64,000 nucleotides of DNA from Paragonimus westermani. Lineage: Eukaryota > Platyhelminthes > Trematoda > Plagiorchiida > Troglotrematidae. Of the stretch, positions 50,690-63,800 are shown piece after piece (within the stretch, counting starts at the first letter, position 1; each line of letters begins with the position of its first letter). The notes under the pieces were generated by a model. It saw nothing but the letters and a program-made list of their open reading frames with translations. It ran no database searches and was not told the origin of the DNA. The position numbers and the translations under genes were made by a program. The stretch is from NCBI GenBank assembly GCA_008508345.1, contig QNGE01003327.1, positions 23,347 through 87,346 on the forward strand. The letters run 5' to 3'.

Positions 50690-53228
50690 TTTCGTAGTTA
50701 GATCTCATCCAAAGTCATATCTTGTTTGATCAGCAATCTACGCTGAAGATCAGTGTCATTGGCGCCAGGACTCAATCGACCACCAAACTTGCAACCAGCA
50801 GCTCGTTTTCGCAATTGCGAAACGAACTCGCGGAAGTTGGAGCTCGTTGAACGTATTGATGAACTGAACTTTGTCCGTTCCTTGGTCTGGAAACTGACAG
50901 GAAGCGAGTGCTCTAACGGTTCGTCGACTGGCAGTTAGGCTGGGGTGTTCGGGTTGGCCAGATTTTTCAATAATGAATACAGTTCAAGACCACCAGCAGT
51001 AACAAAAAGCTGATTGGTTTTCCTTTTTCACATCACGACGAATGCTATACTATAGTTCAAATCTTCCGACCCGTTCCTCGATTTCATTCGCACCAGCGTG
51101 AGGATTTAATTGTTCAATTGCACGCAGTTTCATTCCGCAAGGCCAATTTGTAATACCTGGGATTAGGCTCTTCGAGTAGCCTTAGAAATTGTGCTTGAAT
51201 TGAAACCTCCTACGCAAGTAATGAGGAGACCTCGTGTTTGTTGCAGTAAGCAGTTTCTATTTGTAAAACGAGAAGCCAAGGTTATGGATGTATAGCAATA
51301 TTAAAGAAATCAGTCTGTCAGTGACTGATCGTATTGGTTCGTACGAAGTTTCAACTGAACTACAATTTCCCAAAGGTCTTCAACGATACGAAGTGGCCAG
51401 TCGTTGGGTACACTTTGGAGAAACCCGTTTTAAGAATTGGAGCCCCTCAGTCGTCTGCTTCCTTTCATGGGCGACGTTACTGTAGGCGCAAATTAGCCAG
51501 GGCACCAAACAGTAAATCGGTGAAAAGCCTGGGAAAATTCAGGCATATCTTAACTGGTCTGGAAAGCTTGTAATTCTGGAAGCACATTGGACTTCCCATT
51601 TAGTTGCATCAATGTTTGAGAAACTCTCAGTGTGGTATGCTACAGTGATAGGACAATTGCTAGTAACACAATGCGAAGCAGATGGCGGTGCCCTGTGCTG
51701 CTGTTCTGGATTAACTCATAACGTGTTATTTACAATCCGCTATAATACGACTGTGGAATGAAACTGTTGCAACGCAATATTTCCACTTGCCGATTGCAAT
51801 CGGCTTTGTGATCTTCGGGGTACACGTTTTATTTGTTTGGATTCGGTTATCCATCGTGCATGTCCTATGCACTCGCGACGTTCATGTTGAGTTCCTATTC
51901 GGGCGCAACCTACATTCACCCATGTGAGCAATAACAGTGGCGGAGAAAACGCGTAACTTAGGTGATATGAAAACCACATTCTGGTATTTACAGGCAGAAG
52001 CGTTAGTGTGAGGATGGATACGCCATCGGTCGATGAGGGCACGAACAACCTTGAGTTTAACCGCCAATGTGGCACACACGAGTGGCAATGACGCGTATAC
52101 ACTAGCACACACAGTGTCACTCACACTGAACGGATGATTGATGTGTTTTCTTGCCTAACCAAGTAGCGTAGCATGCTTAGACGACTCAAATGGATTTCAG
52201 CTCACATAAGCGCGTTGCGTACTGCTGCGTTGCAGCGTGAATGCCGAGATACAGAATTCCGAATGAAGAGATTCCAAAACCAGCTTGTGAAATGTAGCAC
52301 GGATGTAAAGCGGAAGGCCAGAACTATTTGGTTTGTCCGTTCACTTCTCCTTAAGTGCGGTTTATAACAACACTTCTTGCCAAATGGCAACACAGCGTTC
52401 GTGTGCGGTGGCACAGATTTCACACATTTCGAGAATGTTGTCTGCCGTAGTTTAAATTTGCAACACCTTACTGGTTACCTGAAAACAATCCATCTCAGTA
52501 GCAGTTTGCACTGATAACAATCGCGGAGACTAGCTTTTTAAGTGGGCACAGTGTCCGATGTTCACTTTCAAAAAATGTCACACCTGGATTTAGTCATTGA
52601 AGAAAGTCATTAAGAAGGGATAGTAGGGATGATAGCCTACCCAGAAAGTTCCCCGCAGAGATTAGAATTATCAGCCTAGCGCATAAGGCCTTCATTTTTC
52701 TAATGTTAGTTGGGTCGTTTGTGTGACCTGATCAATGCTATGGATCATAAAAGTTTTGAAACCTGCACTCGTGCACAGGAAAGGTTTCACGTGTAAAGTT
52801 GACGAGATTTTGAGTGACTGCAGCATATGCATTCTCGTATTCATCAATGGCAGTTTTATCACCACACGGTGCGACACGAAGGCAACAGCGACTATGCATG
52901 TATTGTCAAAATGTATAGTATACACACATCATTAGCAAAAATGGGGCCTAAATCTATCTACAATGAAATTAGTGATGCCGTTGAACTGTCCTGAGAGAAC
53001 ATGGAGAAATACATTGTAACACTGCGCCAGCTGATCATCTTGTATAGTTTAGATCTGAAGAGAGTAGTACGAACTGGCCACGTTGAGCTCTGACGATGTA
53101 ATGCTACTAGCTTTCACCTCACGTTTTGACATCCTACTCTGCCTCTTCTCGAGCAACCTGATCGTTGTTCACAGGCGAAAGTGGTTGAGTGTTCAGATTT
53201 GATAATTGGGTAGTGCGTAATGTGAGGT
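50690..53228. other. No recognised gene
   Basis: No element protein or host exon recognised. The 126-codon frame at 51740-52120 (-) and overlapping frames at 51288-51573 (+) are unassigned. Confidence 0.4.
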
Positions 53229-53410
53229 CAATGGTGCAGTGGTCAGCAGGGTTGCCTCACCAAAGCATTGCCGTGGTTCTGGTCCCAGCCGCGGCAAGGA
53301 TGTACACTACTGACGAGCTCTAACGAGAGCGAAACTCGAATCTAGCGCTTCTTTTGGGAAGGGGGCGATTAAAACGTATTTGGGAATGTGGCAAATGCGA
53401 TCGATTGTGG
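53229..53410 (+). repeat. tRNA-derived SINE candidate
   Basis: The head GTGCAGTGGTCAGCAG resembles a polymerase III A box, and GTGGTTCTGGTCCCAGCC about 35 bases on resembles a B box in a T arm. The body that follows (GATGTACACTACTGACGAGCTC; AAACTCGAATCTAGCGCTTC) is shared with 39918-40050. A head with A and B boxes plus a shared unrelated body is the usual SINE design. Confidence 0.6.
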
Positions 53411-55250
53411 ATGATGTTCAATCTATGTAAAAACTCAAACCCCCCTACTACTCAACAGTGAATTAATACTCAACCGATCACACGCATGCTCTAACTAATA
53501 CAATACAGATGATTGGCACAAAAAGAACTGAGTGACGGATAGTGAAGTGCACTTCATATAAAAATTGATTATCACTAGTACTTCATTGTGATGGGAATCT
53601 ATACTGGAACTTTTAACCGTGATGACTTCAGTACCTGCTAACAAATAACACCTTAATGACAACCAGTGAAAAGGTTAGGTCAGTGGTTTGGATGTTTATC
53701 GCTGGGACTGGTGTACAAACCTAGGTCAGGGGCGCTCGTCTGAACCGCGTCCTGTCCTGTTCAGTTGTGTTGTTCTGTGTTCCAATCCTGGTCCAACCGC
53801 GTCATGCGTGCCCGCGTATCGATTGACATCCGGCTGAAGCGTTCCGATCTCCTGAGTGTGTAGATGGTGATTGCGCGCGTGCGGTCGGGAGAGAGCATTC
53901 GGGCCGGTTAATGTGTGGACGCAAATGTGCAAGTTGAGACGGTGATCGTCATTTGGACTAGACGAACTGTAGCGTGAGTGGACGAGACGACGGCTACAGG
54001 TCTCGCCAACATTGCTGATGCTCGCACTGTGATGTGGAGCTTCGAACTTCATTCACACAGTCTGTAACTGACAGTTGGGCGCAAGTCCACCCAAGCAGTC
54101 CGAACTTTGTTTAGTTGAGTTTAAGAGAGACTAATAAAGTTGTCAGAACTGGCGATATAGGATCGTAAGCGCTGTTTCGCCATTGAGGTTGACAGTTGCA
54201 TCAACGTGAAACAGAACTACTGCTAGAGTATTCGATTTTAATTGAAAAACCTATTCGCATATCACATGCAAACCTGACTAGGAGCACAGAATGTGCGTGG
54301 CAGGACTAGCAGAGTAAACCCACTAACGAAGATTGGATACAACCGCACAGCATGTTAACAGTTTGGACCACTGAAACCCGAGTCTTCAATGGAAGATGCA
54401 AACAACGATTATCTAGCAGGCTTTATACGAAGCCACGAGAGTACTGAGCAACAACACAGGCGCAAACCAATGTAGACGGGTAGATAAGGTTCTAATACAG
54501 TTTGGTTTATAATAAGTAGACGGGACGGTATATTTCGGACAAAGAAACGCTTTCCAAATGTACAAAATCAGAGATAACTAGAAAAAGTCAGTGAGCATCA
54601 GGTATAAATGCTTCGTAGATCAATCAGAAAGCATACTGAAAATAAAGTGATAAAAATAACAAGTGGTTAGATTACGCGCCAAAGATGTTAACAAAAAAGA
54701 TGACGGTATTGGCAAGGGGATTGAAAAATCCAACCACATCGCACTTAAAAGCGACTAAATGAAGTCGGGATGAAAGGCATCAGGGTCTCTGAGGTTCGAA
54801 AACCGAGCGCTCAACAAGGATTGAAACTTCACCAGCGCAGCAGAGAGCGAAGTAGACTACGAGTCGGGTGACTTCATCGGAAGAGTGCGGCGATCAAACC
54901 AGAGAAGGGGAAGCATGCCCAAGAAGCAACCCAGAGAGATTCCCGCAGCGCGACCCTTCGTGAAAAAAAGCATGACCTTGAAACAAAGCTAACGGCGGCG
55001 TCATTGTGGAAGTGAAGTGACAATGTTACAGTTGAATAACTATACACGATTCATCTTACGATCTCCTGATAATACCTTATCTTGATTAAGCGCCATCGTG
55101 AGATGAGGAGTGTTTGCTTGAAGTCAAACGATTAGTTCAGGTATGATCACATATAGAGAGGGAGAACCATCATCGACATCCTGACAACCATAAGCCTGAC
55201 TAAAAGATACTATGGCTCGGGCCGCCGCCCACCTCAACAAAGACATGAAA
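53411..55250. other. No recognised gene; GC-rich patch with an LTR-like end
   Basis: A 108-codon minus-strand frame at 53726-54052 coincides with a locally GC-rich stretch but is unrecognised. An AATAAA occurs near 54131, followed by TGTCAGAACTGGCGATATAGGA, which resembles the U5/primer-site border of some LTR elements. No second LTR was seen. The remainder shows no feature. Confidence 0.3.
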
Positions 55251-55254
55251 TATC

Positions 55255-57010
55255 TTAGAGAAAAACGTTTCCAGGAAGGCCGAAAAGTAATATAACACTC
55301 ACCGCAAGAAACAGAAATGGTAGGAATGCAGATGCATCAGCGATCACCATCTCGGATAGCGTTTCTAACCACCGAGTTAAGTGATCACGGAGACCCAAGT
55401 CAGACAAGCGACACCTATCCACTTTGTTCAATAGGGCAGTCAGGATTTTCATATTTCGTGACCACGTTGTTGTTTTAACACCACGCGTTTTCAGCCAACG
55501 GTTGGTGATCTCAGCATATAATGCCCAGTACGGAAAACGCTCGGTTGGCACGTGGAGTACGCAACTCAATAATCGCAGGCTGTGCAACGTGACTAATCGA
55601 CCAATTGATCGCGCGCCCTGAGCGTTCCGGAACACGCGCCACATTGCTCACTCGACCAGTCCACTTAGTGTAGGCCAATTGGCGGAGACAGCGATGGCCA
55701 AACACAACGGGTCTGCTTATATCTTCGCTACGAACAGGCCACGTTTCCGAACCATGAAGCAAAACAGAACGTACACAAACATTGTATACCACTCCTTTCA
55801 ACGGACGTCTTTCCAACACCATAGGTGACGTAGGCTTGCGAAGACAATCACTGACTTCATCATTCTCGCTGACGTCTCATTAACACCAATACAAACTGAT
55901 GAGATAGTGCTAGCCAAGTACGTGAAAGTACCGACGGTCCCAAGTGGATTACCTGCAACAGGAAAGATAGGAATGGAAATACCCCAGCCTTAAAGAAGCA
56001 CTTTACACTTTGAAAGTATGGAGCACATTCTTTACAAACTAGTCCGGTCATTCACCTTGTCCAGCATGATCTGTATACTCTCGGCAAAGGGGCTAAGTAA
56101 AGCAACATCATCCGCATACTCCAACTCCGTCAACTGACCGCCAGAAAGAAGCTCAACATCAAGCTCATTGGACTCCTCAGCTGCATCTTCCAGAATGTCG
56201 TCCATGACAAAACTGGACAAGAGGGGAGAAATCGGACAGGCTAGACGAGCACCACAGGAAGTGGTGAACGCTCGAGACAATTGTGCACAAACGCTCACTG
56301 TGCTGGCATAGTGGGCATACGGTGATATTAACAGATCCACGTACTTCTCTGGTACTCCCGTTCTTTACACTCCCATAACTCGAATGCCAATTATGAGCGT
56401 GTTGTCTAGGCAAATGGCAAAGCAAAACGGATACGTATAACAGCACGGTCCAAGTTCAGGTGGTTGCTTCAAAATGCACGAGTCTTTGACAGAGTGGCGC
56501 CATCTGTTACTCGCCCCTCTGTGATCGAGTTGTGTCCACGTCTGAAAAGCACATGGATATCTCCATGTAACACAGTGCCTCCTCCTGTGTTGGAATGCGG
56601 TGGTCGAGATAACAGACCGCAGGATGAGCACAGCTGCAGCTGCCAGTCAGTGGGTTGCGCCAGAACACCAAACACCTCCCAGCCGCTTCTCCTTGGAAGA
56701 AAGACGACCAAGTTGAGCATTCAAATCGCCTGCTAGTATGATTATGTCTGAGTGTTTAGTCTGCCTCAGTGGGTCAACGAGGGTATCGCAGAACGCATTT
56801 TGGTAACATCCGAACAGCTATCCGTTCGATCATATGCCGATGCGACGAAAACACGTTTCTCAGATTTGCGCTCACAGACTTTAACTGATGTACTGAATCT
56901 GACAGCGCACAAGCGACTGTTCACTGTGATCCAATCGAGTAAACATAGTTCAGTTGTGGAACTCAGTGCGGTTACCAATCCAGTTTGACCACGAGATTCA
57001 GTCTCGGTGT
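55255..57010 (-). pseudogene. RTE-type LINE with endonuclease, RT and C-terminus, broken
   Basis: Read on the minus strand, the APE-type endonuclease lies at about 57000-56460. It shows LLDWITVNSRLCAVRF, IILAGDLNAQLGRLSSKEK (GDLN motif) and an RRHCVTWR..TWTQLDH stretch. RT follows with the LACPISPLLSSFVMDDILEDA block and LTELEYADDVALLSPFAES (YADD intact, near 56115). Then come VVYNVCVRSVLLHGSETWPV (55.75-55.80 kb), FGHRCLRQLAY, and the tail TERFPYWALYAEI to LTRWLETLSEMV (55.3-55.56 kb). RT fingers are deleted or scrambled and several frameshifts occur, so it is not autonomous. It is the most complete RTE copy here and the only one with both the endonuclease and YADD recognisable. Confidence 0.88.
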
Positions 57011-57304
57011 CACCAAAAACCCTGAAAGGGAAGTGCTTGGATCGACAGTTATCTAGAGGTGAGTTAAAATGAATAACGGACGGACTCGCGTCTCCTACAT
57101 GTAGCACACGTCAAGCTCTAAACTTGAAAGAGTGCTTACCAGAGCAGATTGCTGACCAACTTGTCGGAAAGTGTGGACACTGAAAGGGCCAATGTTTACC
57201 AGTTGTCGACCTCCGAAAATAATTATCACTCGAAGGCACATGGGGGGCAGAAAACTTATGGGGTAAAGTAGTAGGAGAAAGTCATGATGAGCGAATAGTG
57301 TCAC

Positions 57305-57800
57305 CGTCAGGAGAACGATAACTTCTGATACTTCCCGGCCGTTTATGCCGCAGAAGGGGAGTGACTTGACGGAACCCAGCCCGATTCAGGGTTTCGCGGG
57401 GGACTCTACCCGAAGCCAATGACTCAAGAATCTGACTCAATTGGCAGTTAGGGGCTTGCCTAATCCGTGGATGCAGTGAATAAGACATTCGTGTCTGATT
57501 ACGAGCACTGCTGAGCGCACTAGATGTACTCGACGCTACACCGGGCTTTTGGGTGAGACCAAATGTTTTGCGACCGTAGTGGATAATACGCCCTTAGTCA
57601 CGGTCAACCGTTGGGCGATCGGAGTGCTCCTTGTTTGAGGGTACCTTTTCTAACCTCCTTCTTCCTGGTACGGAAGACAGCAATGCCGCAACTACAAAAA
57701 TCGAACCTCGCTAAGCACTCCTACGCGGTCACCAGTACGAAATGCAATCCCATGAGTGTAACTGCTTTTCTTCTGACTGCTCCTCTCTGGCCCATTTGGC
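57305..57800 (+). repeat. Dispersed repeat family, copy C
   Basis: Starts CAGGAGAACGATAAC and carries CCGTTTATGCCGCAGAAGGG, CCAATGACTCAAGAATCTGA, GACCGTAGTGGATAATACGC, CAACCGTTGGGCGATCGGAG and CGGAAGACAGCAATGCCGCA in the order seen in copies A and B. It lies divergently next to the 5' end of the minus-strand RTE. Confidence 0.7.
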
Positions 57801-58639
57801 AAGGTTGCATCCGGAATAGTATAGCCCACCAAATCAAAACAGCATACAAGCCCGACCAATACGTCAAGGTAACAGTATGGGTCAGGAGAGAGAGAATGGA
57901 GACAAGGAAAACCGCATTGCAGTTTCAACGCTGTGCACGGTCAAGGCTGACAGTCGACCCAACTTCGTCGAGTCAGCCAACGTTCTCTGAAACATGACTG
58001 CATCAGTCGGCAGCTGAGGTATGCTTCCTTTGAGCAATCCGCTTCTTTTACGTAGTCCCAGTATGTCCCAGGGATCACTATCAACTGACAGTTAATGACC
58101 CAACACGGTTACAATATCAGTTAGAGTAGGCTTTCGTATGATATCAGAGTACCAGTGCAATGTTTTCATACCCATCTTCTGCTTCAGTACATCAGCGCAA
58201 TCCTCATATTTTGAAACGTTGTTGATGAGTAAGCATAAAGGTACATCAGGTCAAGAAAGTTATATCAGGACTTCTGAAAATGGAAGTGGTATAAGGAAAA
58301 TGAATGCACACATAATACTAATTGCCACATACAAGTGAAAACAGCTCCAGTCGACCAACCGTTCAATGAGCCCGCAAGCAGCTAGAAATATTTAAAATAA
58401 AACCACATAATGAAACCACGATGTTACAATTCCGTCGGACAGCTTCATTCAAGGAAGACAGGCGTAAATGAAAATTCCTCACTCATGGTTCACAATAACA
58501 AAAAATATTAGAGGGTGACAATTTTCGTCACCTTGACGTGACGGTTGAGTCTGTGCGTTGAATCAATCCGGAGAGCACAACTATGGTAGAAGGATCAGAG
58601 AGGAGCAGGCAGAAAAAGGCAGTTATGTTATGTCACACC

Positions 58640-58880
58640 ACTGACTACACACGGCGGGGGCTTACGTAGGGACACGATCTGTTATGCACACAGCAGAACT
58701 ATTTTTTCCAGTTGCGACACTGCTGTCTTCCGAATCAGGTAGAAGGGGTTTAGGAGAGGTACCCACAAACTTAGACCAATCTGGTCGCCCAACAGTCGTC
58801 CACGAAGGTCGGCGCGTTATTCAACACCGTCGACAAACTTCTAGTAACCCACCATAAGCCAGATGTGGCCCTGAGTACAG
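58640..58880 (-). repeat. Dispersed repeat family, copy D (inverted, partial)
   Basis: The reverse complement has TGTTGGGCGACCAGA, GGGTACCTCTCCTAAACCCC, CGGAAGACAGCAGTGTCGCAAC and TAGTTCTGCTGTGTGCATA, matching the 3' half of copies A and C. Confidence 0.65.
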
Positions 58881-59299
58881 CAAACGAGTTCCGCACTGAC
58901 TACAACCAGGCGTCAATATTTTACTGTTCATTGACTAGGCAAACCTTTCTGCCAAATGAGTCAGACATTTGAATCACCAGCTCTGGGCAAGGTTCCCTGT
59001 AGAAATCTCATATCTTTTTGTATAGTACATCAGGAATTTGTGCGAGATTTGGAGTGAGATTCGCCAAGTTTATATTTCTTTGCAGTGTAAAATACCGAGA
59101 AGTCTATGAAGAGATCGTTCTCTCGGCAATAAAAAAAATACTTGGTTATTACCACTTTCTCGTTCTTCTGGCATTTCCATACCTTTCGATGATGAACGTT
59201 TTCTAAGGTTGAAATAACTGACAGACGTTGACGTTTTAAAGGTCCGCGTTCTCTGCCAAGAAGGTCAGCAATTCGCTCCGGTAAGTGCCCTTACAAGTC

Positions 59300-60420
59300 T
59301 GGGATGAGTGTTGCAACTAGAGCACGCGAATCTACTGTTCAAGTGTTGTAATTTACCTAGGCGCATCAGTGGTATAGTCGATTCAAGCACACCTCATGTA
59401 TGGAGACCGTCCTGTGCATTTTTGTCATGGACACAGGTCAAATGTATAACAGTCAGTCACAGGTGGCGCCACCCTGTTAAAGATTGTCGTACATTTTAGA
59501 GCAACCACTTAAACTTCGATCATGCTGTTGTGTGTGTCCGTTTTGTTTTGTCATTTGCTCTGAGGCCACACGCTCGTAAATGCGACGTAAGTAACTAACA
59601 TTCGAGCTATGGAAAGGTAAATAAAGTTTACCAGGAAGCATTAGTAAACGAATCGTCCAGTTCAAGCCAGGTGACAGAGCCTAAGCAACATCGACAATGA
59701 ACCGAAGCTGCTGCGAAGAAGTATGTCCCGAGGCAGCTGTGATTGAGAAAGAATGGAAATTTTGTCACATCAATAAACCTTACGAGCGATCATCGCCCGA
59801 TTCCCTCTCTATCTGAAAATGCTGATAACCACTGAGAACTTGATCGTAAACTTACCAAAAGCTTGCGGAAAGACCGTGAGCTGCACTTGAGCAAAAAAAA
59901 AACAAGAGACGGACCAACCCCTCTTATCTGAGAATGGGGTAATCCTAAGTTCTCTAATTCCTGGTTGTGTTATCCGCCGTTGTGAGCGAGAAATTCCACT
60001 TAACATCAATCAACTGTGCCAACCGAACATTCTCAAAATCGGTTTCACTGGCCCCGATCATATCTATAGAAGATGGAATCCGAATGGTCAGTTATTGCGT
60101 TCTAGACGGACCTCTGTTAGGAGCGGAAGGTACGATGCTGCTGCCACAACGCCTTCACGTTTGGGAAACTGAAGCAGTACGTTGTGATTGGCGCCCATCA
60201 ACAGTTACTCCCGTTCTCAAGAAAGGACTCGAAAACCTGTGAAAAACAGAAGCAGTGGTCTGGTTTCTACCGCACCCAAGTTACTCATAGGCCCTTTGTT
60301 GAATTCAGTTCACTAAACACTGAGAATGTCGACGGTAGTACCTATGCTGTACACTCTTTCAGCCCTGCCAGGCAGACGGCTGACATAGTTTATTTTTTCA
60401 TTTGAGTGAAATGAATGTTT
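59300..60420 (+). pseudogene. RTE-type LINE (endonuclease end to RT start), decayed
   Basis: The end of the APE-type endonuclease appears as TVSHRWRHPVKDCRTF and HLNFDHAVVCVSV near 59450-59545, equivalent to the SDHALV motif. The linker CEEVCPEAAVIEKEWKFCHI lies near 59715-59772. A start of RT (WRPSTVTPVLKKGLENL) lies near 60190-60240. Homology fades after about 60420 without reaching the catalytic core. The copy is truncated at both ends and opposite in strand to the RTE at 55-57 kb. Confidence 0.7.
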
Positions 60421-62039
60421 CAATTGCTCTGGGCACCATTTCCACGTATCGCACACAGAACTGAACCATAAGCAAGGCGGCGTGTGCGTACATCTAGAAA
60501 CTCCGACTGGTTAACATTTCAGCCTCAAATGTACGCAAGTTTGAATGGGTGGAACTGAACCTGGTCAACACAACAGTAGGACGTAAGTAATGACCAAAAA
60601 GACATAGCATGCTAATCATACTTAGGATAACGAATGATTTTAGGTGTTTATGTTCTAGTTTCACCACTAAATGACTGACAGCGGGGGTCACCATGAGTAT
60701 CCCCCTACCACACCACCATCTTCTCCACGAACTTCCTCATCGAACTTGAACTGTGACTTATAACTGAGCACATATCTGGTAACCACTTCAGCCCCATCGA
60801 TGGTACCCGCGTGCATATACCAAGGTGCAGGACATGATCACATAGGACGTCTACCTACCTCACGGAGACGTTAGCGAGTAAGCATGAAACGACAAGCAAA
60901 CTGACATCTTTGATTGCAATCCAAAGAACAAAGGAATCGCGTAGGCAACGTCAGAATATTTTCTACAAACTCTAGTGCATTCGGCAGCAATCTGATCAAC
61001 GAATAGCACAATGAGTTCCGTGTAACTTTGATAAATTCTGAGTAGACCCCAAAGCGAGAAAGCATACCACCTTACCAACCCACCCATTCCCTGTTTACTT
61101 CAACATGGACTGTCTGATAAAACTGTGATGTGAATACGATGTAATCAGACTGACGAGAAACCACCGGAAGCATGCGTGTACTACACATGACGGACACTCA
61201 ACGAAATCAAATGGCGTTTACCAATAGAGTAGCCCATCGAATCCTACTGGATTCAGATTGTTCCTGTGTCATTCTGGGTATCACGAAACCGAGTTTGGCA
61301 GCGAAACGCTCAACGTAGCCGACCGTTCTGAAAGAAGAAAGATGTGGGGAAAACAAATGGGACATCATTATTGCTGAGAACAGTGAGGGACTTGACAGCT
61401 CATGTTGGTTTAGGTGCATGTTTGTTACACTTTAAGTGCCAAGCTGGGTGAACAACTGAACACATAAGGATGGTAATGATGTCCAACTTCCGTATGGAAA
61501 TTGTATCAGCTAAAAACTATTGAACCCGATTACAACGAAGGCCAAATGTATGCGGAAGGATCACTTAAAGAATGATGCACAACGTTATTAGAGTAGTGGA
61601 CATTCTGAATGTGTATACAAACGTCAAAAAGTAGACAGGACGAGACAATTTTGAAAAACACCGAGGTCTAGACTCAAGCATCGAATATCTTGTAAACAGT
61701 CCGAGTTGCGAGTGAAATTAAGGCCTCAGCAGCAAGACAGATTACTAACAACTTTTGCTTCCTTGCAACACAACCATTACACGGATAGCCCAGCGAAACA
61801 AACGGCAGTATCCACAATAACAGGCCAGATTTGCCGCCAGTCCATGTAACGTCTACAGCAACCAGCCATGAGGGTTGCAAAAGCCTCAGCCCGGAAGACA
61901 AACCCAACCAACAGGAAGCCATCCCACTGCCTAATAGTCATCACCATATAATAATGGATGGCGTAATGTGCTCGGTGTGACAAACCAGTAGTCGCCACCT
62001 TAGTATACAGTATAACCACTCAGGTTTACGCACACTTGA
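60421..62039. other. No recognised gene
   Basis: No coding homology that I can name. Overlapping minus-strand frames at 61674-62019 lie beyond the RTE fragment and might be its far-diverged tail, but I cannot align them. Confidence 0.35.
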
Positions 62040-62670
62040 CGATTAAACACAAAAGCTCATTTGACACTCGCTACCGAATATCCGCTTAATAATCCAATCG
62101 TTATTTCTCTTCTGGTTTCGCTCGATGCGAGCGATCGAACGCAGATTTTGAACACCCAATTAATCAAGAAGGCTCAAGTCTTCTATTTCCGACTGGCCCG
62201 GTTTTACGCCCATCCAGTAACATAGTTCCTATAGTCGCTTCATATACGCGACTCCTAAGCATAAAAGGAATGCCTCTCCATCACTGGCGATGTCCTGAAT
62301 TAACAGGCGCCGTTTCAGCCTTGGAGATATAAGCTTCCATTCCAATTCCAGACCACCGCCGCAGCATCCCAAGCGAACGAACCGGTCAACGCTTAACACA
62401 ACCTTACTATTCAATACAAAACCTACGTAACCGAAACAGTTTTGTGGAGTTGCATGAAACAACGTACAGCATTGTCTGTGCCGTCTGAAAATGAGCGAAT
62501 ATCTCGTTGAAAGCACAATCGAGATCATCTTTCCACCAGGTAGGACATACACGCCGGCATCTTCTGAGTGCGGCAGACAGATCTCCACTGTTTGGTCTAT
62601 GACAAGATTGAACAGAAATGGTAAGATTAGCCTGCCTTGAATTACGCCGCCCTACGTACTGAAACCGTAG
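62040..62670 (-). pseudogene. RTE-type LINE RT end and C-terminus, decayed
   Basis: The minus-strand frame 62588-62229 carries the segment after the RT catalytic site (FHATPQNCFGYVGFVLNSKV, then SVDRFVRLGCCGGG, equivalent to VD-FVYLGS). After frameshifts the C-terminal block continues: remnants of VLLYG-ETWP near 62220, CLRSIARI near 62125, and WIIKRIFGSECQM near 62090-62050. It is distinct from the fragment just 5' of it at 62870-63010, which is already a C-terminus. Confidence 0.7.
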
Positions 62671-62869
62671 ACCCTGAACGGAGATGAAGTATAGGATTAA
62701 ACTGCCGAAAATATGTTCGCCTATTCTTTCGGCACACTTTTATGTTTAGGTGACCCTAAAAGTGCACATCAATCGACTGACAATAAGTGTGAAAAATTCT
62801 GGCAATTAAAAAACAATGAACCATCATTCTCATTATCAGAAAGTGACAATGTTGAATACACAGACCACT

Positions 62870-63010
62870 GACCGTGGCACGGTGCCATTTCGAATAGCAT
62901 TTCTGGTCAGCGATTTAAATGCTCCAGGATCTCCTCGGATAGACGACACTTATACACTTTACTCAAAAGAACGGCCAGGGGTTTCACATGTTGTAGTCAC
63001 ATCGTTATCT
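62870..63010 (-). pseudogene. RTE-type LINE C-terminal fragment
   Basis: Nucleotide blocks such as TCGAATAGCATTTCTGGTCAGC and GACGACACTTATACACTTTACT align with the C-terminal end of the RTE at 55345-55460. On the minus strand this reads NMKPLAVLLSKVYKCRLSEE with breaks. It is probably the end of the element whose endonuclease lies at 63480-63800, with the RT deleted between them. Confidence 0.6.
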
Positions 63011-63479
63011 GATCAGTAAGTGGTTTTACTCAGCTGATGATGAGATTGATAAACAATGTCCGGCGAGGTCAACATTCACCGATAGGCGAGGTGCATGATT
63101 CATTCATTGCAGACGGAGCAGTTCAAATATTTGATTCAAGGAACTTCTGAGGATGTATGAAATACGTGTCCGGAGAGAGCTGTGTTGCGAACGTGATCAA
63201 CTCACCTAGTATGGGCTAACTGGTGGAGAAAGAACATTAAGCACGGTGCGTGTAGTGATATTTTCGTCGTGAACAGCCGAGTCTCCGAACGGTAAGAAAG
63301 TAACGCCGACTACAACGGACTGTTTGATCGACTTGTGTCTACGGGTGTGATGCACAATGCAGTCTCCATGTGTTGAAGTTATGCTCGAAGTGTACAGACC
63401 ATGAGGCGCTCACGTCCTCAGCAATCACTCGCCAATACCAGTGTAAAGTGCCTAGACAACAAACACCCAACCGCTTCTC

Positions 63480-63800
63480 TTATGGAGAAAGACGACCAAG
63501 TTGGGTGTTCAAAATGACGGCCAATATGTTGACGTCTACGCATTCCGTCTGCTCCGGAAGGTTGATGAGGACGTTGTAGAACACATTCTTGGTATCCTCA
63601 GAATTGCTGTCCGTTAAGGAAGAGGTCAGTTTAAAGAGTACGCAACATTTTCTTAATTTGCCTCGATAGAATTTAATCGGTGTGCGAAGTTCGACAGCGC
63701 ACAAGCGACTGTTCACTAGGATCCAATCGAACAAACATTACCCTGCTGTGGAATTCGGTGCAATTCCCACTCCAGCTTAACTACCAGATCCGGCTTCTAC
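63480..63800 (-). pseudogene. RTE-type LINE endonuclease fragment
   Basis: The minus-strand frame reads FDWILVNSRLCAVELRTPIKF, then a region ending VLINLPEQTECVDVNILAVI and LNTQLGRLSP. It parallels the endonuclease of the RTE at 56.7-57.0 kb (WITVNSRLCAVRF; AGDLNAQLGRLS). The GDLN motif is altered to VILN, so the catalytic site is lost. The sequence up to the window edge may hold more of the same element. Confidence 0.78.

Noticed and set aside
54100..54170. LTR-like end (AATAAA, then TGTCAGAACTGGCGATATAGGA)
   Set aside because: No second LTR, no element body adjacent and no clear primer-binding match. Kept only as a remark in the region description.
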